This document shows, piece after piece, positions 1 to 6,733 of a DNA stretch of 6,733 bases. Numbering within the stretch: position 1 is the first letter of the stretch; each line of letters begins with the position of its first letter. The notes under the pieces were generated by a model that searched no databases, was not told the origin of the DNA, and saw nothing but the letters and a program-made list of their open reading frames with translations. The DNA is from Ignavibacteria bacterium. GTDB lineage: Bacteria; Bacteroidota; Ignavibacteria; UBA10030; SZUA-254. The stretch lies in the NCBI GenBank assembly GCA_005877655.1, contig VBOC01000097.1, forward strand, positions 1-6,733, read 5' to 3'. Both the position numbers and the translations under genes were made by a program.

Positions 1-836
1 GGCATCGGATAGACCGACCGGCCGAGGTCGTCCTGCAAACAAACGCCGGGAGTTTTCCCGAGGACGCTCCGGACTTCGTCGAGATCATACGGCCGCTCGA
101 ACTCGACATTGACGGCTTCGCTGTGCCCTCCGACGACCGGGACGCGGACGCAGGTCGCCGTGATCCGGATCGACGCGTCGCCCAGAATCTTTCTCGTTTC
201 ATCCTTCATTTTGAGCTCCTCGCGCGAATAGCCGTCCTCGAAGAAGACGTCGATCTGCGGCAGCACGTTGTTCGCGATCGCATGCGGAAACTTTCTCTCC
301 GGATTCGGTTCCTTCGCAAGTTCCGATTCAAGCTGGCTCAGGGCGCGCTTCCCGCCGCCGGTCACGGACTGGTACGTCGCGATCACCAGCCGTTTGATCT
401 TCCACCGGTCGTGCAGCGGCTTCAACGGGACGACCATCTGTATCGTAGAACAGTTCGGGTTCGCGATGATCCCCCGGTGCTTCGCGATTTCTTCGGGATT
501 CACTTCGGGAACCACGAGTGGCACGCCTTCCTCCATCCGGTACGCGCTGCTGTTATCGATGACCAGCGCCCCCGAACTGACTGCCGCCGGGGCAAATTCC
601 TTGCTCACCGACGCCCCCGCGGAAAAAAGGGCGAGCTCGACCCCCTCAAAACTTCCGGACTCCAGCTTCCTGACCGGATATTCCTTCCCGTTAAACTTCA
701 TCGAGCGACCTGCAGAACGCGCCGAGGCAAGAAGTCGAAGCTCGGCGACCGGAAACCGGCGCTCTTCCAGCACCTGCAGCAACTTTCTGCCGACAAGTCC
801 GGTGGCTCCCACGACCGCCACGTTCAGCGAACTCAT
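1..836 (-). CDS. asd: Aspartate-semialdehyde dehydrogenase, 3' end cut by the window
   Basis: Reduces L-aspartyl-4-phosphate to L-aspartate-4-semialdehyde with NADPH, the branch point to DAP/lysine and to threonine/methionine; cytosolic. I translated this frame by hand: it is open from the ATG at 836 to the window edge, giving 278 residues. Visible motifs: GATGLVG at residues 10-16 (NADP-binding loop), NPNCST at 126-131 with catalytic Cys129, YQSVTGGGK at 155-163 (the substrate/cofactor loop containing the conserved Gln156), NNVLPQID at 189-196, and RVPVVGGHSEAV at 231-242 with the substrate-binding Arg231 and catalytic His238. Family members are about 330 residues, so some 50-60 C-terminal residues lie outside the window. 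The start overlaps the lysA stop by 4 bases (ATGA) and has a GAGG-type ribosome site, so it is probably translationally coupled. All catalytic residues that can be seen are intact. Identification is very secure. Confidence 0.95.
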   Translation of the reverse strand, partial: MSSLNVAVVGATGLVGRKLLQVLEERRFPVAELRLLASARSAGRSMKFNGKEYPVRKLESGSFEGVELALFSAGASVSKEFAPAAVSSGALVIDNSSAYRMEEGVPLVVPEVNPEEIAKHRGIIANPNCSTIQMVVPLKPLHDRWKIKRLVIATYQSVTGGGKRALSQLESELAKEPNPERKFPHAIANNVLPQIDVFFEDGYSREELKMKDETRKILGDASIRITATCVRVPVVGGHSEAVNVEFERPYDLDEVRSVLGKTPGVCLQDDLGRSVYPM

Positions 837-2125
837 ACGATCCTCTTCACAAACAGCTTTTCCACCGGCTCGCGGTCGGCAATTAGCTCGCTCCGGTCGG
901 CATCCACCAGAACTTCCGCAGGCTTGGGCCTCCCGTTGTAATTCGACGAAAGCACGTAACCATACGCCCCTGTACATAACACCGCCAGGTACTCGCCGCG
1001 TTCCACGGCAGGCATTGTACGATCCAGTGCAAAGAAGTCGCCGGTCTCGCAGAGCGGACCGACGACGTCCACGACCTCATGGCGATCCCCGTCAGCGTGA
1101 CCGACATTCAACGGCACGATCTGGTGGTAGGATTGATAGAGGCTCGGCCTGATCAGGTCGTTCATGCCTGCGTCGACGATGATGAAGGTTTTCCCGCCGC
1201 TTCGTTTCTTGTATAATACTTTCGTGATCAAGATGCCGGCGTGAGCGACCATTGACCGGCCGGGCTGGATCAGGATCTTGCACCGCGCGCTCCGGAGAAT
1301 GGGCAGTATCTCTTTCAGCATGCTCACGGTCGTCAGGTTCGATTCCGGGTTTTCGGCCTCCACGGGTAACCGTGGGTGCGCCACATAATCCCGGTACCGG
1401 ACCCCGAACCCTCCCCCGAAGTTCAGGAGGCTGAGGTTGATCCCATGGCGCCGCAGTCGATCGGTTAATTCCACGATCGCCCGGGCCGCCGCGGCAAATG
1501 TCTCGCTGCTGGTGATCTGCGATCCGATATGGCTGTGGACGCCGAGCAACTCGACGCCAGGCAATGTAGAGGCCTCCCGGAAAACCTCTTCTGCACGGGA
1601 TGACTCGACGCCGAACTTGTTGTGCTTGCGGCCGGTCGTGATATACGGATGGGTGTCCGATTGTATATCGAAATTTACCCTTACCGAGACCCTCGCCCTC
1701 TTATGGAGCTCCTGCGCGATGTGGCTGATAACCTTCAGTTCTTCATCAGACTCTGCATTGATCGATAGTAAATCCTGCCGGATTGCCCCCGCAATCTCGT
1801 CGTCCCGTTTCCCGACGCCGCTGAACGTGATCTGACCGGCGGGGAAGCCGGCGTCGAGGGCCAGGCCGAGTTCGCCGGCCGATCCCACGTCCGCGCCGAT
1901 GCGTTCGCCGGCCAGAATCCGGAGAATAGACGGATTTGAGTTCGCCTTGAGCGCATAGCACGAAAGGTGATCCTCGTTGCCGAAGGCGCTCTCGATCCAA
2001 CGGCAGTGATCGATGACCGACTGCCTGCTGTATACGTAAAGGGGCGTGCCGAACCGTCCCGCGCACTCCTCGAGGTCGGTGCCCTCGCACCACAATCGGT
2101 CGTGCATATAACGAAACTGCTCCAC
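833..2125 (-). CDS. lysA: Diaminopimelate decarboxylase
   Basis: PLP-dependent, fold-type III enzyme that decarboxylates meso-diaminopimelate to L-lysine, the last step of the DAP pathway. From the GTG at 2125 it is 430 residues, normal for the family. Motifs: FGTPLYVY at 25-32, CYALKAN at 56-62 with the PLP lysine Lys60, HSHIGSQ at 197-203, GGGFG at 237-241, QPGRS at 287-291, DAGMNDLIRP at 318-327, PLCETGD at 357-363 (Cys359, which completes the active site of the partner subunit), GAYG at 386-389 and SSNYNGRP at 393-400. One oddity: the normally acidic EPGR motif reads QPGR (codon CAG), placing Gln where the Glu that contacts the PLP ring nitrogen is expected. Start choice: ATG codons at 2158 and 2155 would overlap the lysC end; ATG 2107 would cut into the conserved FRY..L.CEG start. 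GTG 2125 lies 4 bases after the lysC stop and 8 bases after GGGGAAGGA, so I prefer it; 2158 remains possible. The stop overlaps the asd start. Confidence 0.94.
   Translation of the reverse strand: MEQFRYMHDRLWCEGTDLEECAGRFGTPLYVYSRQSVIDHCRWIESAFGNEDHLSCYALKANSNPSILRILAGERIGADVGSAGELGLALDAGFPAGQITFSGVGKRDDEIAGAIRQDLLSINAESDEELKVISHIAQELHKRARVSVRVNFDIQSDTHPYITTGRKHNKFGVESSRAEEVFREASTLPGVELLGVHSHIGSQITSSETFAAAARAIVELTDRLRRHGINLSLLNFGGGFGVRYRDYVAHPRLPVEAENPESNLTTVSMLKEILPILRSARCKILIQPGRSMVAHAGILITKVLYKKRSGGKTFIIVDAGMNDLIRPSLYQSYHQIVPLNVGHADGDRHEVVDVVGPLCETGDFFALDRTMPAVERGEYLAVLCTGAYGYVLSSNYNGRPKPAEVLVDADRSELIADREPVEKLFVKRIV
842..848 (-). promoter_or_regulatory. Ribosome binding site of asd
   Basis: Minus strand reads GAAGAGG, followed by 5 bases and then the ATG at 836. 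It lies inside the last codons of lysA, next to the ATGA stop/start overlap. This supports the ATG at 836 as the asd start and coupling to lysA translation. Confidence 0.6.
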
Positions 2126-2129
2126 TCCG

Positions 2130-3500
2130 TCAGTCCTTCCCCGTAAAAAACTCATCATGCAAGACCCTGACCGTCCTCTCCACGTCCTTCTCGTCGACGA
2201 CCATGGTGAGGTTTATTTCGGACGCCCCTTCGGAAACCATTTCAATATTGACCCGCGCCGAGGCCAGGGCGCCGAAAATCCGGGCCGCGATCCCGGGGGT
2301 ATGTTTCATCCCCTCGCCGACGACGCAGATGATGGCCTTATTCCGCGCGACCCGTGTGTCGCCAATCTTCTCCAGCTCGCGGGTAATTTCCGGCAACTGC
2401 TCTTCACTATCGACGGTAAGCGAGACGCTCACCTCCGAGGTGGCGACAACATCGACGCTCTTTTCATAATTGGCAAAAATCGAAAAGAGCCTGGCCAAAA
2501 AACCGTGCGCCATGAGCATGCGGGAGGAACCGACGTTGATCACGACGATTCCCCGTTTGCAGGCAATCGACTTGATTATATCCTTGTCCCTTCGCGCGGG
2601 CCCGGATTTCTGTTCAACGATCAGCGTGCCGCTAAACTCGGGACGGCGCGAATTCAGCACCCGGACCGGGATATTCTTCCTGACGGCGGGGAGGATCGTC
2701 CTCGGATGAAGGACTTTCGCCCCGAAATACGCGAGCTCCGACGCCTCGTCGAAGCTCAAGACATTGATGGGACGGGCTTCGGGGATGATGCTCGGGTCGG
2801 CGGTCATCATCCCGTCGACGTCTGTCCAGACCTGAATCTCTTCGGCGTCGAGTACAGACCCGAATATCGACGCGCTCAGATCGGAACCGCCCCTGCCGAT
2901 CGTCGTGGGGGTTCCGTCTTCCGCCGCGCCGATGAATCCCTGCGTCACGACCGCCATCCCCCGCTTGAGCGGGGGCAGAAAGAATTCCCTGGCCCCCCGG
3001 GCGACCTTCTCGACGTCCGGCACCGCCGCACCAAATGACCGGTCGGTCGCCATCACCCGGCGCGCATCGACGACGGCGGACGGTACGCCCGATTCCTCCA
3101 TCGCCGCATGGATGATTAAGGAAGAAAGCTGTTCGCCGCGGCCTGTGATCGCATCCAGCGAACGGTTCGTCAGCTCGCCCAGGAGGTAGACTCCATGAAT
3201 TAGATTCCGCAGGTCGTTAAATAGTTTGTCCACCGAAGGGAGGAGTTCGCCTTTTTTTTCAATGAGATCGTCGATGAGTTTCCGGTGGCGATCCCGAAGC
3301 CCCGTCAATATAGAAAGGGCGCGCGGTTCATCCCCGTCCCGCACTGCCTGCGCCGCATGGATTAGATCATTGGTCACCCCCGAGCAGGCTGAAACGACGA
3401 CAAGCGGCGTCCGCCCGACTTCCCGCCGGACGATCCCGATCACCCTCCGGATTGCGGCCGCGTCTTCGACCGACGTGCCGCCGAACTTCATGACAATCAT
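2130..3500 (-). CDS. lysC: Aspartate kinase, lysine-sensitive type with two ACT domains
   Basis: Phosphorylates L-aspartate with ATP, the first committed step toward lysine, threonine and methionine; cytosolic. From ATG 3500 it has 456 residues, close to E. coli LysC (449). Kinase domain about 1-295: MKFGGTSV at 4-11, [10 protein letters not shown] at 35-44, TGRGEQLSS at 119-127, TQGFIG at 186-191, GRGGSD at 202-207, [12 protein letters not shown] at 225-236, and [15 protein letters not shown] at 259-273. ACT1 is about 310-365, with the GFLARLF and [15 protein letters not shown] segments that match the lysine-binding region of E. coli AKIII; ACT2 is about 385-456. Feedback inhibition by lysine is therefore expected by homology. 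The frame stays open 57 codons further upstream to 3671, but that stretch is arginine- and serine-rich, overlaps the DUF1611 gene and precedes the conserved N-terminus, so ATG 3500 is chosen. It follows the DUF1611 stop by 25 bases with no strong ribosome site. It is monofunctional: no homoserine dehydrogenase domain follows. Confidence 0.96.
   Translation of the reverse strand: MIVMKFGGTSVEDAAAIRRVIGIVRREVGRTPLVVVSACSGVTNDLIHAAQAVRDGDEPRALSILTGLRDRHRKLIDDLIEKKGELLPSVDKLFNDLRNLIHGVYLLGELTNRSLDAITGRGEQLSSLIIHAAMEESGVPSAVVDARRVMATDRSFGAAVPDVEKVARGAREFFLPPLKRGMAVVTQGFIGAAEDGTPTTIGRGGSDLSASIFGSVLDAEEIQVWTDVDGMMTADPSIIPEARPINVLSFDEASELAYFGAKVLHPRTILPAVRKNIPVRVLNSRRPEFSGTLIVEQKSGPARRDKDIIKSIACKRGIVVINVGSSRMLMAHGFLARLFSIFANYEKSVDVVATSEVSVSLTVDSEEQLPEITRELEKIGDTRVARNKAIICVVGEGMKHTPGIAARIFGALASARVNIEMVSEGASEINLTMVVDEKDVERTVRVLHDEFFTGKD
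2134..2142 (-). promoter_or_regulatory. Ribosome binding site deciding the lysA start
   Basis: Minus strand reads GGGGAAGGA within the last lysC codons, followed by 8 bases (which include the lysC TGA) and then GTG at 2125. It is the best Shine-Dalgarno match near any candidate lysA start. The in-frame ATG at 2158 has only a short AGG upstream, and the ATG at 2107 has GGAG about 12 bases away. Confidence 0.5.
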
Positions 3501-3525
3501 GGGCGCTGAAATGGCATCGCGCGGA

Positions 3526-4599
3526 TCATCGCCGGATGTCCTCGCGGATAACTTCTCGTTCGAGATAGCGTTCGAGGGCGTCCGCGAGCCTGGCCGCACC
3601 GTCGGTGAGGACATCGGCGACGGGCAGGCCCGTTTGATCCTCCAGCGCTCGCTTCGCAGCCGCGATCTCACGCGTGTTCATGCCGACCGTGTTGACGGCA
3701 ATGCCCGCGACCTTCGAGCGTTTGAACGGCTCGAGAATGATTTCGTGCAGCTCAATGAGCCGTTTGAGATCGTCGATCCGGAAGCCATAATCATCGACCT
3801 GCCGCGCGGGATGGTGCACCATGATCATCGCATCCGGCATCACGCCGTGCATCAGTCCGAGTGTGACGGCCGAATACCCCTGATGCGTCAACGAACCCTG
3901 CCCTTCAATGTGAATAAACTCGCTTCCGGAGGCCACCGATTTGTCAACCGCGAGCTCGATCGCTCCGGCGACGTAATCGCTGATGACCGAGTCGATCGCG
4001 ACGCCCTTCCCCGACAGGAGAATGCCGGTCTGCCCGGTTGCGACAAAGTCCGACTTTAATCCCCGGCGGCAAAATTCACGGTGCAATTCGAACGATGCGG
4101 TCATCTTCCCGACGTTGCAATCGCTGCCGACCGTCAGAATCGTTCTCGCCTGCCGATTCTTCCAGTGCCCCTTCGCCACGACCTCGTATTCCGGAGGTAT
4201 TCCCCGCAACTCGATCAGCCGGACGCCGTTCCGCCTTGCCAGGGCGGCGATTTCTTCATCGTCTTTGAGACGCGTGTGGAGTCCGCTCATCACCTCCAGC
4301 TTCGCGGCAATCGCATCAATTATAATAGACCGCCACGCCTGAGGCAGCATCCCGCCCGTGGGTGCGATACCGATCAGCAGCGTGTCCGGACCCAGAGGCA
4401 GCGACGATTTCAGATCGGCGAAGATCGGTATATCTCCTCCAAATCCAAGCACTTCCTGTACTCTCCGGCCGGCCTTGCGGCTGTCGATCACGCCGAGCAC
4501 CTGATCCGGCAGGTACCGGATCGCCTGATTCGCCGTCTTCGATTCGAGAGGCCCGAATTTTGCTTCAGCGAGAATGACGATCCGGCTGGAGTGGGGCAT
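3526..4599 (-). CDS. DUF1611 P-loop protein, DgcN-like (possible D-glutamate N-acetyltransferase)
   Basis: A 357-residue protein with the full architecture of the DUF1611 family (Pfam PF07755). The N-terminal Rossmann-like part (about 5-135) contains VILAEAKFGPLESKTAN (8-24) and LIGIAPTGG (75-83). The C-terminal P-loop part (about 150-350) has the Walker-A-like GSDCNVGKMT at 158-167 (Lys165), ATGQTGIL at 187-194, HIEGQGSLTHQGYS at 230-243 and VHHPAR at 261-266. Family knowledge: members named DgcN have been reported to N-acetylate D-glutamate in a D-glutamate breakdown route, usually beside a mandelate-racemase-type epimerase (DgcA). No such epimerase is in this window; instead lysC follows. 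Whether this copy uses D-Glu is inference, so no symbol is given. The start at 4599 is 7 bases after the M50 stop, without a clear ribosome site, which suggests coupled translation; the N-terminus fits the family start well. It is predicted soluble, with no signal peptide or membrane segment. Confidence 0.9.
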   Translation of the reverse strand: MPHSSRIVILAEAKFGPLESKTANQAIRYLPDQVLGVIDSRKAGRRVQEVLGFGGDIPIFADLKSSLPLGPDTLLIGIAPTGGMLPQAWRSIIIDAIAAKLEVMSGLHTRLKDDEEIAALARRNGVRLIELRGIPPEYEVVAKGHWKNRQARTILTVGSDCNVGKMTASFELHREFCRRGLKSDFVATGQTGILLSGKGVAIDSVISDYVAGAIELAVDKSVASGSEFIHIEGQGSLTHQGYSAVTLGLMHGVMPDAMIMVHHPARQVDDYGFRIDDLKRLIELHEIILEPFKRSKVAGIAVNTVGMNTREIAAAKRALEDQTGLPVADVLTDGAARLADALERYLEREVIREDIRR

Positions 4600-4606
4600 G
4601 GAGAGT

Positions 4607-5272
4607 TCAGACGAAGAGCTCGATGAGCAACTCGAACGGGTAAGCGAGCACCCCGATGACCTCGCTGAAGAGCAGGGCGAACGGGTGCCAGCGCATGAGC
4701 ATCAGGAAGAAAAAAATCCCGAAGAATCCGAGGCTTCTGTACTGTGCGCTCATTTCGTCAGGCAGGAGCGATGCCACGACGTGCGATCCGTCGAGCGGAG
4801 GTATTGGTATCATATTGAATACCGCCAGCATGATGTTCAGCAGGATTCCCCCGGAAAACATCTTCATGAAAAAGCCAAACGCTTCGTTCAGAAGGGGAAT
4901 TGAATCGGGAAGGAGAGGTTCGATCTTCTTCAGCAAGATGAAGAGGATCGTGCATACGAACGAAAGTGCGAAGTTCGACAGAGGGCCCACCACCGAGACG
5001 AGGATGTCGTCCCTCCGGACGTTGGAAAAGTTGAGGGGGTTGACCGGAACGGGCTTCGCCCACGCGATCAGCACCCGGCCGGCCACGAAGAGCGAGAAGA
5101 GCGGCACGAGCACCGACCCGATAGGGTCGATATGAGGAATCGGGTTCAAGGTCAGACGCCCCATGTCCCGCGCGGTCGTGTCCCCCAGGCGCAGGGCCAT
5201 CCATCCGTGCGAGATTTCATGGATGACGACTGAAAAAAGGAGGATGGGGAGTATGTAGAGTTGGTCCTGCAT
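4607..5272 (-). CDS. Site-2-type intramembrane metalloprotease, M50 family
   Basis: A 221-residue, very hydrophobic protein of the small PDZ-less M50 group (YwhC/FwdE-like site-2 proteases). The zinc motif HEISH lies at 18-22 inside the first membrane helix, with Glu19 as catalytic base. The second conserved block, NMIPIPPLDGSHV at 153-165, supplies the third zinc ligand Asp161. Other family signs: GRLTLNPIPHIDPIGS at 38-53, WAKPVPVNP at 71-79 and GPLSNFALS at 96-104. Hydrophobic segments near 4-22, 50-70, 91-116, 136-158, 181-196 and 198-220 suggest about five or six membrane passes. Such proteins cleave substrates within or near the membrane; the substrate cannot be told from sequence. ATG 5272 is the only sensible start: an in-frame TGA lies about 15 bases upstream and a later Met would lose HEISH. 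No Shine-Dalgarno is evident. It ends 7 bases before the DUF1611 start, so it appears to head the lysine operon. Confidence 0.93.
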   Translation of the reverse strand: MQDQLYILPILLFSVVIHEISHGWMALRLGDTTARDMGRLTLNPIPHIDPIGSVLVPLFSLFVAGRVLIAWAKPVPVNPLNFSNVRRDDILVSVVGPLSNFALSFVCTILFILLKKIEPLLPDSIPLLNEAFGFFMKMFSGGILLNIMLAVFNMIPIPPLDGSHVVASLLPDEMSAQYRSLGFFGIFFFLMLMRWHPFALLFSEVIGVLAYPFELLIELFV

Positions 5273-5360
5273 CTGAATACTCTGGGCTCAGCCCTTTAGT
5301 TCAGGCTCGGTACTGCCGCGCGGGACAAAGCGGGACCGGCCTCCTCTTTGCGGGGGCAAC
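5273..5360 (-). other. 88-bp intergenic gap between aminotransferase and M50 genes
   Basis: The only real non-coding gap in the window and hence the likeliest place for a promoter of the M50-DUF1611-lysC-lysA-asd run. I cannot point to convincing -35/-10 or Bacteroidota-type -33/-7 boxes. Two small structures are visible: GGGCTNAGCCC (5284-5294), a palindrome that would form a 4-bp stem with a 3-base loop 11 bases before the M50 ATG, and a heptamer GCGGGAC repeated directly at 5320-5326 and 5330-5336. Neither is followed by a T run on the transcribed strand, so no intrinsic terminator is called. Confidence 0.4.
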
Positions 5361-6733
5361 TCATGCAATCTCCTCTCCTTTTCCCGGCACGTGGAATGCA
5401 TTGAAATAGCGAAAGTGCCTGCCGGCGTCGATCTCAAATCCCCGGGCCGAATAGACCCCCGTTTCCGGATCGATCGCGTAGGTCCCCTTCTGTTCGTTCT
5501 TCACGATGCGGGCCAGCATGTCGATGAAGATATCGACATCTTCCCGGTTATTATAGCAGCCGAAGCTGGCGCGCACCATGCCCGGCAGGGTGGGGTTGTC
5601 GCAGCGGGATGCCCGCTTCAATTTCTCTTCTTCCGGAGATACGTTCAGCAGCTTTCGCATGTACGGCTGCGCGCAAAAGTTGCCGTTGCGCACGCCGATG
5701 CCGCCCTCGGCGCTGAGAATCGTTGCCACAAGCGAGTGGTCCATCCCGTCGACGTTGAACGGTATGACGCCGACCTTGCCCTTCAGATCGCTCTTCGCAC
5801 CGTAGATTCGAACCCTGGGCAGCGTCGTCATGCGCCCCAGGGTATACTCCAGGAGCTCCCGCTCGTGGTCCGCAATCACCTCCATCCCGACGCTTCGGAG
5901 GAGGGAGATTGCCTCCGCCAGCGCGACCGCCCCGACGACATTCGGGCTTCCCGCCTCCTCCTTCTGGGGAGGGCTCCCCCATTCGACTTCGTCGGTCCCG
6001 ACGTAGGACACGGTCCCGCCCCCGACCTGATCGGGAGAGCCGGCATTGAAAAACTCGAGCGGCCCCACGAGCACCCCGATGCCGAACGGGGCGTAGATCT
6101 TGTGGGCGGAGTAGGCGATAAAATCGATATGCCCCGGATCGTCGTCCGGAAGGATGTCGACGGCCCTGTGGGGGACTAGTTGTGCCGCATCGACGAATAT
6201 TTTCGCCCCGGCGGCGTGAGCCCATTCCGCAATTTCATTGATGGGGCTGCAGAGCCCCGTGACGTTTGAAGCGCCGCTCACCGCCACGAGCCGAACGGAG
6301 CCGCGCCGGTTCATAATCTCCTTCCGGAGCGCAACAAGGTCGATGCCGCCGTCTTGGTCGATGCCGACATGGACGACTCGGCAATACTTTCTCCACGGCA
6401 GGTCGTTCGAATGATGCTCCATGATCGTCGTTATCAGAACATCGTCAGGCTTGAACGCGAACCGGTTGGCGAGTTTGTTGATTGATTCCGTCGTGTTCTT
6501 GGAAAACAGCACCGCGTTCGTATCCAGATCGGCGCCGACGAATGCGCCCGCAATCCTGTGGGTCTCTTCGTAGACGTTCGTCGCGACGATGGCCTTGAAC
6601 CCCATGCCTCGGTGGACGCCGGAGTACCAGGGCATGAACTCCTCGATGCACCGGAGAACGCTCGTGAACGTCGGCGTGCTGGCGGCGTTGTCGAGAAAAA
6701 CATACCGCCGCTCCGATCCGTCCAGAAGGGGGA
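5361..6733 (-). CDS. Class V aminotransferase, SufS/CsdA-like (cysteine desulfurase-type), 5' end cut by the window
   Basis: PLP-dependent fold-type I enzyme. The frame stays open past the ATG at 6635 to the window edge; the extra 32 codons encode YVFLDNAASTPT, the normal N-terminal family motif, so the real start lies beyond 6733 and 6635 is internal. In the 456 visible residues: LDNAASTP (13-20), VHRG (39-42), EHHSNDLPW (105-113), FVDAAQ (179-184, with the Asp that pairs with the PLP nitrogen), YSAHKIYAPFG (207-217) with Schiff-base Lys211, EEAGSPN (258-264), and GVRNGNFCAQPYM (346-358), where Cys353 aligns with the catalytic cysteine of SufS. ASFGCYNNREDVD (388-400) is the family's closing motif. 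This supports a group II cysteine desulfurase-like protein, but no sulfur acceptor (sufE, sufU, sufBCD) is visible, so an aminotransferase, lyase or epimerase of the same fold is possible. About 45 residues follow the usual C-terminus. It ends 88 bp before the M50 gene. Confidence 0.88.
   Translation of the reverse strand, partial: PLLDGSERRYVFLDNAASTPTFTSVLRCIEEFMPWYSGVHRGMGFKAIVATNVYEETHRIAGAFVGADLDTNAVLFSKNTTESINKLANRFAFKPDDVLITTIMEHHSNDLPWRKYCRVVHVGIDQDGGIDLVALRKEIMNRRGSVRLVAVSGASNVTGLCSPINEIAEWAHAAGAKIFVDAAQLVPHRAVDILPDDDPGHIDFIAYSAHKIYAPFGIGVLVGPLEFFNAGSPDQVGGGTVSYVGTDEVEWGSPPQKEEAGSPNVVGAVALAEAISLLRSVGMEVIADHERELLEYTLGRMTTLPRVRIYGAKSDLKGKVGVIPFNVDGMDHSLVATILSAEGGIGVRNGNFCAQPYMRKLLNVSPEEEKLKRASRCDNPTLPGMVRASFGCYNNREDVDIFIDMLARIVKNEQKGTYAIDPETGVYSARGFEIDAGRHFRYFNAFHVPGKGEEIA

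Noticed and set aside
123..1152. Long plus-strand open frames of 272 and 294 codons
   Set aside because: They lie antisense to asd and lysA, are rich in Arg/Ser/Pro/His, show no family motifs and overlap each other. The minus-strand frame here encodes a clear Asd, so these are shadows caused by GC-rich codon use.
2157..3038. Plus-strand open frame of 293 codons opposite lysC
   Set aside because: Antisense to an unambiguous aspartate kinase; its composition is typical of a shadow frame and it has no recognisable domain.
3501..3671. 57-residue N-terminal extension of LysC
   Set aside because: It precedes the conserved [11 protein letters not shown] start, lies wholly in the upstream gap and over the 3' end of the DUF1611 gene, and is low-complexity. 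ATG 3500 gives a normal-length protein.
5273..5360. Intrinsic terminator after the aminotransferase gene
   Set aside because: No GC-rich stem followed by a T run could be found on the minus strand; only a 4-bp stem and a short direct repeat are present.
5361..6635. Complete aminotransferase gene starting at ATG 6635
   Set aside because: The frame continues upstream to the window edge and encodes LDNAASTP, an essential N-terminal motif of the family, so the gene is partial and 6635 is an internal Met.
1..6733. Mobile element, CRISPR array, tRNA/rRNA or defence system
   Set aside because: No transposase, integrase, terminal repeats, spaced direct repeats or RNA gene signatures are visible; nearly all of the window is accounted for by six housekeeping-type genes.

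Overview
All recognisable genes lie on the minus strand, packed head to tail with little non-coding DNA. Read in the direction of transcription (right to left) the order is: class V aminotransferase / SufS-like protein (5' end outside the window), an 88-bp gap, M50 site-2-type protease, DUF1611 (DgcN-like) P-loop protein, lysC, lysA, asd (3' end outside the window). From the M50 gene to asd the junctions are 7 bp, 25 bp, a few bp (or an overlap, depending on the lysA start) and a 4-bp ATGA overlap. This looks like one operon.

The core is lysine/diaminopimelate biosynthesis. LysC phosphorylates aspartate, Asd reduces the aspartyl phosphate to the semialdehyde that feeds DAP synthesis, and LysA decarboxylates meso-DAP to lysine. 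LysC carries two C-terminal ACT domains of the lysine-sensing type. dapA, dapB and the later DAP genes are not in the window. The DUF1611 gene immediately upstream belongs to a family with members shown to N-acetylate D-glutamate. Together with LysA (meso-DAP) this suggests, only as inference, a link to amino acids of cell-wall peptides. The M50 protease is a small membrane protein of unknown substrate. The aminotransferase is separated by the only real intergenic gap and may be a separate unit.

The organism is a GC-rich bacterium. The form of LysA, LysC and Asd, and several genes with little or no Shine-Dalgarno sequence, fit a member of the Bacteroidota/Chlorobi/Ignavibacteria side of the tree. 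This is an impression from protein motifs, not a computed placement.

I saw no RNA genes, mobile elements, CRISPR arrays or convincing terminators, and no clearly new multi-gene system. The points most worth a second look are a Glu-to-Gln change in the PLP-binding EPGR motif of LysA, a T6 run at the lysC/lysA junction where loss of one base would fuse the two enzymes, and the placement of a DUF1611 gene at the head of a lysine operon.
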